A program made the position numbers and the translations under genes. This document shows, in pieces, positions 1-6,172 of a stretch of 6,717 nt of DNA. This DNA comes from Planctomycetota bacterium (lineage in GTDB: Bacteria; Planctomycetota; Planctomycetia; Pirellulales; UBA7805), in contig JAUWIQ010000111.1 of the NCBI GenBank assembly GCA_030605285.1, forward strand, positions 1 through 6,717, written 5' to 3'. A model generated the notes under the pieces. It worked only from the letters and a program-made list of their open reading frames with translations, was not told where the DNA came from and did no database searches. Position 1 is the first letter of the stretch, and the number at the start of each line of letters is the position of its first letter.

Positions 1-193
1 ACTGCCTTTACGGAGCAGGCCTGGAGGGGCCGGTCAACTGCCGAGGGGCTGATGAGCCGTGTCTTTTTGCCAGCGGAGAATATTGAAATCTGAGCGCCCG
101 CAAGCGGCTTTATCTTCGAGATCGGGTGCCCGCCTGATTAGCAGCAGCAAGAAGTCCTCCTGCCAAGCTTGTTCTACAATTTGGTGGAAGGCT
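1..193. other. Left-edge region with no supportable gene
   Basis: This stretch lies downstream of the receiver gene that ends at 194. A minus-strand open frame starting from TTG runs from 306 to 34, but it overlaps the receiver gene in another frame, has no recognisable domain and is not called. Short GC-rich self-complementary pieces occur (GGCC at 18-21 and 28-31; CCGC/GCGG near 98-107), but none has a stable stem followed by a T-run on the minus strand. I therefore see no convincing intrinsic terminator for the operon, which may end further left. Confidence 0.5.
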
Positions 194-721
194 TTACAGA
201 CTCGCAACAGAGGAGATTGCCTTGCCTGAGGTTTCTCGGAGCGTGGGATAGGGCGCCAAACTGCGGACGACTGCCAATTCGTGCTGTGGATCGTACGCTT
301 TGTCAAACGTGCTATTGATTTTTAAACTCGCAGTTTTCGCCAGCGCTACCGAATTGGCAAACGCGGTGATCAGAATCAATGGTGGAAAGCGGTGGCAACG
401 CTGCTGGCTGACAATCTTTTCGATCGCGGTATGGTTTAATAGATTAACGTCACAAATTATCAGATCGATGGGAGAACGGTCGCTTTTACCGGCTATCATC
501 CATTGCAACAAACCCATGATATTTTTTGTATCGTGACAAGTAATGACTTCGTATCCGGCACGCTCCAGATCGTGTCCCCGCAAGGCCAGGAGTTCATAAT
601 CGAACTCAGCGACAAATATTCGTCTGCGATGGATTCTTCCAAACGGTCGTTGGACAAACTTTTTGAAATGCTCGTTCCATCCTTCAATGCCACAATTTTC
701 ACCCTTATCGAGCGATATCAT
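194..721 (-). CDS. Stand-alone response-regulator receiver protein, degenerate acidic pocket
   Basis: This 175-residue protein appears to be a single CheY-like receiver domain (about residues 34-155) with a 33-residue basic N-terminal extension and a short tail. There is no output domain. The probable phospho-acceptor is D91 in IICDVN, the switch threonine is T119 in LITAF, and the conserved lysine is K141 in FDKAYDP. The acidic pocket after strand 1 reads AEFDYE: E39 fits the first acidic position, but F40 stands where the second aspartate normally is, so metal binding and phosphorylation may be altered. The ATG start is supported by AGGAG (733-729) with a 7-nt spacer. That Shine-Dalgarno begins inside the TAG stop of the upstream sigma gene, which predicts translational coupling and cotranscription. 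The role is unknown; an adaptor or partner-switch function linked to the sigma factors is inference. The receiver fold is fairly sure, function is not. Confidence 0.8.
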   Translation of the reverse strand: MISLDKGENCGIEGWNEHFKKFVQRPFGRIHRRRIFVAEFDYELLALRGHDLERAGYEVITCHDTKNIMGLLQWMIAGKSDRSPIDLIICDVNLLNHTAIEKIVSQQRCHRFPPLILITAFANSVALAKTASLKINSTFDKAYDPQHELAVVRSLAPYPTLRETSGKAISSVASL

Positions 722-728
722 CGGGGCA

Positions 729-733
729 CTCCT
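729..733 (-). promoter_or_regulatory. Shine-Dalgarno of the receiver gene, overlapping the sigma-factor stop codon
   Basis: Read on the minus strand, TAGGAG combines the TAG stop of the RpoD-like sigma gene (734-732) with an AGGAG ribosome binding site. It sits 7 nt before the receiver ATG at 721. The two genes are thus separated by only 10 nt, and ribosomes ending on the sigma gene are placed directly on the next start. Confidence 0.75.
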
Positions 734-2219
734 AGGCGGTAGCCGATACGTGATCCAGGTTGATAAAACTCCGTAAGCGACTCGATTGTTCTGGCGCCTT
801 TAGCTTCTCCATGGCACGACACTCAATCTGTCGGATACGTTCTCGTGAGACGGAAAATATCTTGCCAACCTCGTCCAAAGTTTTTGATGTTCCATCTGCT
901 AAGCCATATCGCAATCGCAGAATTTTCCGCTCACGGACATCCAAAACCCGCATGGCACTATCGAGTCGCTCCCGCAGGTGGTCATGGTGCAGAGAATCTA
1001 GCTGATCAATACCTCGGGTATCTTGGATCGCCTCTCCAAATCGTAATTCGTCCGATAGTCCGTTAGGGTGGTCGAGGGACAATGGAGGCTGTCGCATTCT
1101 TATCAGGGATTTAACATCCCTGACATTAAGTTTTGTGGCTTCCGCCGTCTCTTCAAGACTAGGTTCACGGCCTAGCTGCTGAACGAGAACCGACACACTA
1201 TCTTGAATCATCCGCATTTTTCCAATCGCATGCACTGGGACTCGAATTGTACGGCTCTGATCGGCAATGGCCCGAGTGATTGCTTGTTTGATCCACCACA
1301 CCGCATAGGTTGAAAATTTATAGCCTCTCCTGTGTTCAAACTTTTCCGCAGCACGGATCAGTCCAGAATTTCCCTCCTGGATTAGATCCATGATGCTCAA
1401 CCCCCGATTGCAGTATTTCTTGGCAACCGAAACCACCAGCCGAAGATTACCCGCCACCAAAATTCGTTTCGCCTGGTTGTAATCGTGCTGATGTCGAGTG
1501 ATCTTTTCCAACCGTCGCTTGAGCGTCGCGGGTGATTCGAGCGTACATCGCATCAATCGACAGACCTCAGTATGGCTTTCTGAGATGGGTCCCTCATATC
1601 CGTTAGCGCGCTCCAGGTCGATCCTGTGTTTGACCTTTTTCATCTCCTGACTGATGCTTTCCAATTCGTTGAGTAGCGGTTCTAGCCGTTCGATCCGGAT
1701 TTTCAGTTCTTCAATAAGTCGCATCGCTTTTACGCGACGCCTCGAGAGTCGACGCCATGCATTACGGCAAATTGACTTGCGGTCGACTGCGGTCATAAAA
1801 TCTGCCGGCATTTCATTAGTGAGCTTGCGAAGTGTCTTAAGATTAGGCTCCATGTAATATTCAATGTGTTTGCGTTTTGCTACATCCGAAACCGAAAAGT
1901 CAAGTGTCCGGTCAACCCGCAGTTCGCCCCGCTCGACACTTTCGAGTATTTTCATAGCGCCTCGAATGATATAATAGCTGGAGAGCATTTCACGACGATA
2001 TTTTGTGCGGGAAACATCAATCATTCGGGCAGCGGCCAATTCCTCATCGCGGCTGAGCATTGGAAAAGCACTCATCTGGACGAGATACAACCGAACTGGG
2101 TTATCCTCCGCGGTTGAACGATATTGTGTTTTTGTCTCCGACGCACGCTGCGGACCCAACGGCTTGGTCCCCTCGGCGGATGTTTCAGAAAACTGGGTAT
2201 TCCTGGTGGCGCTTTTCAT
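732..2219 (-). CDS. RpoD-like sigma-70 family RNA polymerase sigma factor (group 2-like)
   Basis: This 495-residue protein directs RNA polymerase to promoters. Region 1.2 is at about 39-70 ([11 protein letters not shown], then [14 protein letters not shown]). A non-conserved spacer follows, including a charged, probably coiled-coil part at about 155-205. Region 2 is at about 248-330 ([50 protein letters not shown]), region 3 at about 331-400, and region 4 at about 415-475 with the -35-binding HTH ([20 protein letters not shown]). Regions 2.4 and 4.2 are close to housekeeping sigma factors, so it probably reads similar -35/-10 promoters. The autoinhibitory region 1.1 is absent; the first 38 residues are Ser/Thr-rich and look disordered. 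This points to an alternative, group 2-like factor rather than the essential RpoD. The ATG start has GGAG at 2233-2230 with a 10-nt spacer. It lies 65 nt after the ECF sigma gene and is probably cotranscribed with it. Confidence 0.93.
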   Translation of the reverse strand: MKSATRNTQFSETSAEGTKPLGPQRASETKTQYRSTAEDNPVRLYLVQMSAFPMLSRDEELAAARMIDVSRTKYRREMLSSYYIIRGAMKILESVERGELRVDRTLDFSVSDVAKRKHIEYYMEPNLKTLRKLTNEMPADFMTAVDRKSICRNAWRRLSRRRVKAMRLIEELKIRIERLEPLLNELESISQEMKKVKHRIDLERANGYEGPISESHTEVCRLMRCTLESPATLKRRLEKITRHQHDYNQAKRILVAGNLRLVVSVAKKYCNRGLSIMDLIQEGNSGLIRAAEKFEHRRGYKFSTYAVWWIKQAITRAIADQSRTIRVPVHAIGKMRMIQDSVSVLVQQLGREPSLEETAEATKLNVRDVKSLIRMRQPPLSLDHPNGLSDELRFGEAIQDTRGIDQLDSLHHDHLRERLDSAMRVLDVRERKILRLRYGLADGTSKTLDEVGKIFSVSRERIRQIECRAMEKLKAPEQSSRLRSFINLDHVSATA

Positions 2220-2274
2220 ATTCAGAAAACTCCGTATTGCGAGTCTTTCGTAAACAGTTATTTGTCAACCTGGT

Positions 2275-2292
2275 TTATGCCGCTTATGCCGC
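2275..2292. repeat. Perfect 9-bp tandem duplication at the end of the ECF sigma gene
   Basis: TTATGCCGC occurs twice back to back (2275-2283 and 2284-2292). On the minus strand this reads GCGGCATAA twice. The first copy encodes the final Ala-Ala and the TAA stop; the second puts another Ala-Ala-TAA in the same frame. The gene therefore ends with duplicated in-frame stops. It looks like a recent slippage duplication and could act as a backup stop, with no other function evident. Confidence 0.8.
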
Positions 2293-2934
2293 TTCTGAAA
2301 AATGCAACTCGGGCCAAGCCGATCGCAATTGAATCAGAGCGGTATGCATACGGCTCTTGAGTGTGCCAATCGGAATCGAAAGTGCTTCAGCGGCCTCTCG
2401 ATACTTGAGGCCCTGAAAAAATACCAGCGACACAATCGTCTGCAGTTGCAACGGTAATTTGGAGACCGCCTCGCGGACCGATTCACTTCGTTCCAACTGC
2501 TGGAGTACTTCTGCCGGTTGGGGCCCATCGCCATGAACAAGATCCACCAATTCGCATCGCTGCCCATCCTGCTCATTTCCGGACTGATTTAAACTGGTCA
2601 TCTCGTGTCGCCGGTTGCGCCGATTACTGTCGATCGCTTGATTGATAGCAATCCGGTACAACCATGGCTTGACTTGGCGACCTTCCTGAAACTGCTCACA
2701 CTTGATATGCAATTGCATGAATGTCGCTTGGAGAACATCCTCGGCGATCGATGTGTTACCGATTCTCCTTTTGAGAAAGTACATCAAGGGCTCTCGGTAG
2801 CGAGCGACTAGCTCGGCAAACTGAGCCTGATTGCCGGTCTCCCGGTAGGACAACAGCAACTGCTCATCGGTCATCCTGATTTTTCGGTTACCGGACAGTT
2901 GGTCATTGCGATCTAATAGTACTGAAGAAGACAT
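2284..2934 (-). CDS. ECF-type RNA polymerase sigma factor (sigma-70 family, group 4)
   Basis: This 216-residue protein has the two-domain layout of extracytoplasmic-function sigma factors. Region 2 is at about 35-105 (FAELVARYREPLMYFLKRRI, then AEDVLQATFMQLH and KPWLYRIAINQAID). A variable linker covers about 106-148, and region 4 is at about 150-205 (VSKLPLQLQTIVSLVFFQGL, YREAAEALSIPIGTLKSRMH). Regions 1 and 3 are missing, as is normal for the group. The ATG at 2934 is chosen because AAGGAG (2950-2945) lies 10 nt upstream; an internal Met at residue 21 (MTDEQLL) is a possible alternative. No anti-sigma factor or transmembrane partner is encoded nearby. A sigma-54-type promoter about 90 nt upstream suggests that the level of this factor is set by the neighbouring NtrC-type regulator. 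The gene ends in tandem in-frame stops. The family call is secure; the regulon is unknown. Confidence 0.94.
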   Translation of the reverse strand: MSSSVLLDRNDQLSGNRKIRMTDEQLLLSYRETGNQAQFAELVARYREPLMYFLKRRIGNTSIAEDVLQATFMQLHIKCEQFQEGRQVKPWLYRIAINQAIDSNRRNRRHEMTSLNQSGNEQDGQRCELVDLVHGDGPQPAEVLQQLERSESVREAVSKLPLQLQTIVSLVFFQGLKYREAAEALSIPIGTLKSRMHTALIQLRSAWPELHFSEAA

Positions 2935-2944
2935 GGCACCTCAT

Positions 2945-2950
2945 CTCCTT
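2945..2950 (-). promoter_or_regulatory. Shine-Dalgarno of the ECF sigma gene
   Basis: AAGGAG on the minus strand lies 10 nt before the ATG at 2934. A weaker GAGG (2942-2939) sits only 4 nt before it. Together they favour the upstream ATG over the internal Met at residue 21. Confidence 0.6.
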
Positions 2951-2986
2951 GTCCCTCTAAGGACACACCGAATAAACAGACATACC

Positions 2987-3010
2987 GACCAACTTTTCTG
3001 AACGTTGGTC
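2987..3010 (-). repeat. Inverted repeat (possible hairpin or operator) in the ECF sigma leader
   Basis: GACCAAC (2987-2993) and GTTGGTC (3004-3010) are perfect 7-bp inverted arms around a 10-nt loop. They lie between the predicted sigma-54 start site (about 3021) and the ECF sigma ATG (2934), so the RNA leader could fold here. There is no following T-run on the minus strand, so it does not look like an intrinsic terminator. It could be a leader hairpin that affects stability, or a repressor or sigma-factor feedback operator. Confidence 0.4.
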
Positions 3011-3031
3011 CCCTTTCGACATTCCTAAACA

Positions 3032-3047
3032 AGCAAGGGCTGTGCCG
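3032..3047 (-). promoter_or_regulatory. Sigma-54 (RpoN) -24/-12 promoter for the ECF sigma operon
   Basis: The minus strand reads CGGCACAGCCCTTGCT. The known sigma-54 consensus is TGGCAC-R-N4-TTGCW; only the first base differs. The invariant GG (3046-3045) and GC (3034-3033) are separated by exactly 10 nt. Taking the C at 3033 as -12, transcription would start near 3021 and give a leader of about 87 nt before the ECF sigma ATG. The position, directly downstream of a gene for an NtrC-family activator and facing a regulatory operon, strengthens the call. That it is used by RpoN with this activator is inference. Confidence 0.72.
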
Positions 3048-3070
3048 AATGGAAAAGATATCTTTGAGAA

Positions 3071-3156
3071 CGCACAAGGTGTTTGGCTACAAGATGATGT
3101 GCAAACGGGTGCCCAAGAGAATTGTGCGAACGGTGCGCGGCAGAATGCCCCACCGT
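3071..3156. promoter_or_regulatory. Cluster of direct and inverted repeats, candidate enhancer (UAS) for the NtrC-type regulator
   Basis: On the plus strand TGTGCAAACGGGTGC (3098-3112) and TGTGCGAACGGTGC (3123-3136) are near-identical direct repeats 25 nt apart. CGCACAA (3071-3077) is inverted relative to TTGTGCG (3122-3128). ACGGTG (3130-3135) and CACCGT (3151-3156) form another inverted pair with arms 21 nt apart centre to centre, about two helical turns. The cluster lies about 50-135 bp upstream of the predicted sigma-54 start site, the usual place for activator binding. The repeats are seen directly; their binding by the neighbouring regulator is inference. Confidence 0.4.
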
Positions 3157-3193
3157 GGAAAGCTGCCCCGTTGCTAAGTCTTTATGCTGACTG

Positions 3194-4606
3194 CTATGAG
3201 GCGTTTGTGGCCGAGTCCTCAGAATCAGGGTCGTCCGAATTACCGTCTCTTAATGGCTTATCATGTCGAAGCTTGCGATAGAGAGTTTTTCTATCCAAGC
3301 CAAGAATTCGGGAGGCCAATGTTTTGTTGCCTCCGACGGACTGGAGCACATGTAGAATGTAGCGACGTTCTATTTCTTCGAGAGCCACTAGTTCAGTCGG
3401 GTCATCCCCACCAATGAAAACCTGCGAACTACGGTAATTACAGATCTTTTCAGGCAGATCCTCCACTCCCAGGCGGTCGTATCTCGTCAAGGCAACCGCC
3501 CGCTCAATGACATTCCGCAATTCACGGACATTCCCTGGCCAAGCGTAGCTGAGTAGTTTTTCTGCGACCGCTTTGGAAATGTCAGTAACTTGTTTTTCCG
3601 CCCGGGAAGCAAATATCTCCAAAAAATGTTGTGCCAAGAGCAGAATGTCGGTCCCGCGTGCCCGCAGCGACGGCAGGTCACATTGAATGACATTCACACG
3701 AAAAAATAGGTCTTCACGGAATCGACCCTCCTCGACCGCTGTTTCGAGATCTCGATTTGTGGCGGTGAGAATACGGGCATCAAAAGGTATCTCCTGATCA
3801 CTACCAACCGGGCGAATCCGATTTTCTTCTAGGGCTCGAAGTAATTTAGGCTGCATGGCTAACGGGAGTTCTCCAATTTCATCCAAGAGTAACGTACCCC
3901 CCTCCGCCTGGAGAAACAGCCCTTTGCGATCCCCACGTGCATCAGTGAACGCACCGGCAGCATGGCCAAACAGCTCGCTTTCTAAGAGCGCATCCGGCAA
4001 CGCCGCACAATTGATGGCGACAAAGGGTTTCTCTGCTCGACGACTCTGACGGTGAATGGCGCGCGCCACGAGTTCCTTGCCCGTACCACTCTCCCCCGTA
4101 ATCAGAACCGCAGTTTCTGAATCTGCAAAACGCGCTAACTGATCAAACAATTCCTGCATCGGCGTGCTGCTTCCCAGGATATCTCCAAAACGCTGACTGC
4201 GAGCCACCGTCGCGCTTAGTAGTTTGACCTTCTCCTGCAGATTGCGATGCTGGACTGCACGTTCTAAGCTGACTCCCAGCAGGTTCATCTCTATTGGCTT
4301 GGTGACAAAATCGTAGGCGCCGGCCCGGATCGCGGCGATGGCTGTCTCCAGACTACCGAAAGCCGTCATGACGATCACCGGGATATCCGGGCGATTGGCC
4401 ACAATGCGTTCGCAGAGATCGATGCCCCCGCCACCAGGCATGTTGAGGTCGGTCAGCACCACATCAAAGGATTCCTTGCTGAGCGCCTGAAATGCCTCAT
4501 CGGCCGATATAAACCATGCCGTTTTGAAATCACGCATGCGCAAATCTACCTCTAGCAATTCGCACATGCTCTGCTCGTCATCGACAATCAAGACGCGTCC
4601 TGGCAC
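3194..4606 (-). CDS. NtrC-family sigma-54-dependent response regulator (receiver, AAA+, Fis HTH)
   Basis: This 470-residue bacterial enhancer-binding protein would use ATP hydrolysis to open sigma-54 promoters after phosphorylation. The receiver domain is at about 3-118: acidic D9/D10, phospho-acceptor D53, T81, K103. The AAA+ domain is at about 142-375: Walker A GESGTGKE at 171-178, sigma-54-contact loop GAFTDA at 218-223, Walker B LLLDEIGE around D242-E243, sensor I TATNRDL, arginine-finger candidates R297 and R303, and sensor II WPGNVREL at 356-363. The Fis-type HTH is at about 407-447 (NKTLASRILGLDRKTLYRKL). The tail is acidic and short. The loop differs from the classic GAFTGA at one residue. 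The start is GTG, supported by GGAGG (4618-4614) with a 7-nt spacer, and overlaps the upstream kinase gene by 19 nt, so the two are cognate and translationally coupled. A plausible target is the sigma-54-type promoter just downstream. Confidence 0.96.
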   Translation of the reverse strand: MPGRVLIVDDEQSMCELLEVDLRMRDFKTAWFISADEAFQALSKESFDVVLTDLNMPGGGGIDLCERIVANRPDIPVIVMTAFGSLETAIAAIRAGAYDFVTKPIEMNLLGVSLERAVQHRNLQEKVKLLSATVARSQRFGDILGSSTPMQELFDQLARFADSETAVLITGESGTGKELVARAIHRQSRRAEKPFVAINCAALPDALLESELFGHAAGAFTDARGDRKGLFLQAEGGTLLLDEIGELPLAMQPKLLRALEENRIRPVGSDQEIPFDARILTATNRDLETAVEEGRFREDLFFRVNVIQCDLPSLRARGTDILLLAQHFLEIFASRAEKQVTDISKAVAEKLLSYAWPGNVRELRNVIERAVALTRYDRLGVEDLPEKICNYRSSQVFIGGDDPTELVALEEIERRYILHVLQSVGGNKTLASRILGLDRKTLYRKLRHDKPLRDGNSDDPDSEDSATNAS

Positions 4607-6000
4607 ACCTTAGCCTCCATGGGCAAATAAACCGAAAAGCAACTACCACGCCCCACTTCACTACGAACATCAAGCCAGCCTCCGTGTTCCTGAACAATCC
4701 CATACGATATCGAGAGTCCTAACCCGGTTCCCTCGCCAACTTTTTTAGTGGTGAAAAATGGCTCGAACACATGTTCAAGATCTTCCGGCAAAATACCCAC
4801 ACCCTCATCGGTGACCGTTAAACAATAATACGGGCCAGCCTGTTCTATCCCATCGCTGCGCTTTATTGTCGAATCTTTATACAATCCTACTCGAACCGTA
4901 CCCCCAGCAGCCATGGATTGAATCGCATTGACAATCAAATTCGACAGCACCTGTTGGAGTTGCTCTACATCGAGCTGAATCGGAAATTCTTCTCCCTCAC
5001 AATCGAGCGTCAATTGGACGTTATTTTTCTCCGCGATCGCCCTCAGTAAATCGAATGTCCCAAAAATGACTTGTCGCAGATTGGTCGCTTTTGGTTGAGG
5101 TTTACTGCGACGTGCAAAGTCGAGAAGCTGCCGTATGATTGTGATCATGCGATTCGATTCTGTACGAATCGTTTCGGCACTATCTACGATTTCGTCGCCC
5201 GAAAGTTTTCTCGAGGCAATCAAACTCGCCCGCCCGGAAACCACATTGAGTGGCGTCCCCAATTCGTGGGCCAGACCTGACGCTAAGCGGCCCACTGTCC
5301 GCAAGCGATCTGCGTGCCGAAGTTGATCCACCGCAGCTAACCGAGCAGTTGCCTCCTCCTGAAGTTGCTCTTGGGAAGCGCCCAATCGCCGGCACATGAC
5401 ATTAAGACTCTCGGCCAATTCTCCCAATTCGTCTCGAGTTTGCAACTGCAGGGAGCCCACAAGATCACCGTGACCAATTCGCCGCGTCTTTTCGATCAAC
5501 TGTTTGAGTGGCTGTCCTACAATGCGGTTTCCAAATAAAGCAACTGTCATCCCAGAAACGAGCACCATCGCGACAGACAAAAGTAGCACATCATAGATCG
5601 CTTGCCATTTATCCTCTTCTAATCTGGCAATCGCAATTGCCGAAGCGGACATTTGGAGGGCACCGGAACGGGTGCTGTCGATTTGAATGGTCCGATAGTG
5701 GGTGTGGCGGCCATCGCTCTTGGGGTATGCGTTATGGCGTTGAAGCCAAACCCAACTCACCCGCATTTCTGTTTCTTTGCCACTGACATTCCGAATCTCC
5801 CGAAGCACACCTTCTTCGCCATCCTCACCCCAGATAAGCGTTATCCTTTCCTCGATCGCAGCGCCAATTCGCTTGGCATCGGAAGCGGCGTCACGAAGAA
5901 ACTGCTCTTCTATACGATCGATCGCAATAAAAGCATACAGCGATGTGACAACGATTATCGTGAGGACAAAAACCAGGATGAGTTTTACGGTGAGTTTCAT
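4588..6000 (-). CDS. Membrane sensor histidine kinase with HAMP domain, NtrB/ZraS-like
   Basis: This 470-residue protein senses a signal outside the cytoplasm and phosphorylates its partner regulator. Transmembrane segment 1 is at about 7-27 and segment 2 at about 134-156. The roughly 105-residue loop between them is the input domain; I recognise no named fold in it. HAMP follows at about 157-212 and a short coiled linker at about 205-232. The H-box is GLAHELGTPLN with the phospho-acceptor H245. The ATPase domain has the N-box around N354/N358, the G1 box DEGVG (398-402), the F-box EPFFTTK (413-419) and the G2 box GEGTGLGLS (422-430). All catalytic motifs are intact. The 19-nt overlap with the NtrC-family gene marks the two as a pair. 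The Shine-Dalgarno is weak; a six-codon upstream frame beginning at 6017 ends in a TGA that overlaps the kinase ATG. The ligand is unknown. Confidence 0.95.
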   Translation of the reverse strand: MKLTVKLILVFVLTIIVVTSLYAFIAIDRIEEQFLRDAASDAKRIGAAIEERITLIWGEDGEEGVLREIRNVSGKETEMRVSWVWLQRHNAYPKSDGRHTHYRTIQIDSTRSGALQMSASAIAIARLEEDKWQAIYDVLLLSVAMVLVSGMTVALFGNRIVGQPLKQLIEKTRRIGHGDLVGSLQLQTRDELGELAESLNVMCRRLGASQEQLQEEATARLAAVDQLRHADRLRTVGRLASGLAHELGTPLNVVSGRASLIASRKLSGDEIVDSAETIRTESNRMITIIRQLLDFARRSKPQPKATNLRQVIFGTFDLLRAIAEKNNVQLTLDCEGEEFPIQLDVEQLQQVLSNLIVNAIQSMAAGGTVRVGLYKDSTIKRSDGIEQAGPYYCLTVTDEGVGILPEDLEHVFEPFFTTKKVGEGTGLGLSISYGIVQEHGGWLDVRSEVGRGSCFSVYLPMEAKVCQDAS

Positions 6001-6172
6001 CGATTGCGTCTACCCATCGAGATAGTATTCTCGCCAACACAACACGCTGGGAGTTTCTGCTGAACCGCTTACTGTAGCATGAAGGTTTTTGGAGCGCAAA
6101 GGGGAAGTAAGATAATCACTCTGAAAAATTGTCGCTGTGCGGGCGGGAAATGGGCAATCACGACTCGCTAGG
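6001..6172 (-). other. Intergenic region upstream of the kinase-regulator pair
   Basis: This 172-nt gap should hold the promoter for the kinase and NtrC-family genes unless they are read through from the upstream kinase. I find no clear -35/-10 pair, sigma-54 box or intrinsic terminator. Two small items are visible near the kinase start: a 5-bp inverted repeat CGAGA/TCTCG with a 6-nt loop (6018-6033), and a six-codon frame (ATG at 6017-6015) whose TGA overlaps the kinase start as ATGA. Either could affect kinase translation, but both are short enough to be chance. Confidence 0.35.

Noticed and set aside
18..31. GGCC...GGCC self-complementary sequence near the left edge as operon terminator
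   Set aside because: The stem is only 4 bp and there is no T-run after it on the minus strand.
34..306. Minus-strand open frame of 90 codons overlapping the end of the receiver gene
   Set aside because: It begins with TTG, overlaps the receiver gene by 113 nt in another frame and shows no recognisable domain. The receiver domain is already complete in its own frame, so a frameshifted tail is not needed to explain it.
2263..2268. TTGACA (minus strand) between the two sigma genes, a possible -35 box
   Set aside because: No acceptable -10 box lies 16-18 nt downstream (GACTCG or similar there). An internal promoter for the RpoD-like gene cannot be excluded but is not supported.
3121..3193. Possible intrinsic terminator after the NtrC-family gene
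   Set aside because: GC-rich inverted pieces exist (GGCAG/CTGCC, ACGGTG/CACCGT) but the arms are short, the loops long and no T-run follows on the minus strand. They fit enhancer-type repeats better.
3042..3281. Plus-strand open frame of 79 codons across the regulator-ECF gap
   Set aside because: It runs antisense into the NtrC-family gene, has no domain, and covers the sigma-54 box and repeat cluster, which explain the region better.
6023..6028. TACTAT-like -10 box upstream of the kinase gene
   Set aside because: No -35 box is present 16-18 nt upstream and no extended -10 TG is seen, so a promoter call would rest on six bases only.
5653..6063. Plus-strand open frame of 136 codons opposite the kinase N-terminus
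   Set aside because: It is antisense to a well-supported transmembrane and sensor region and its translation has no domain-like composition; it is a shadow frame.
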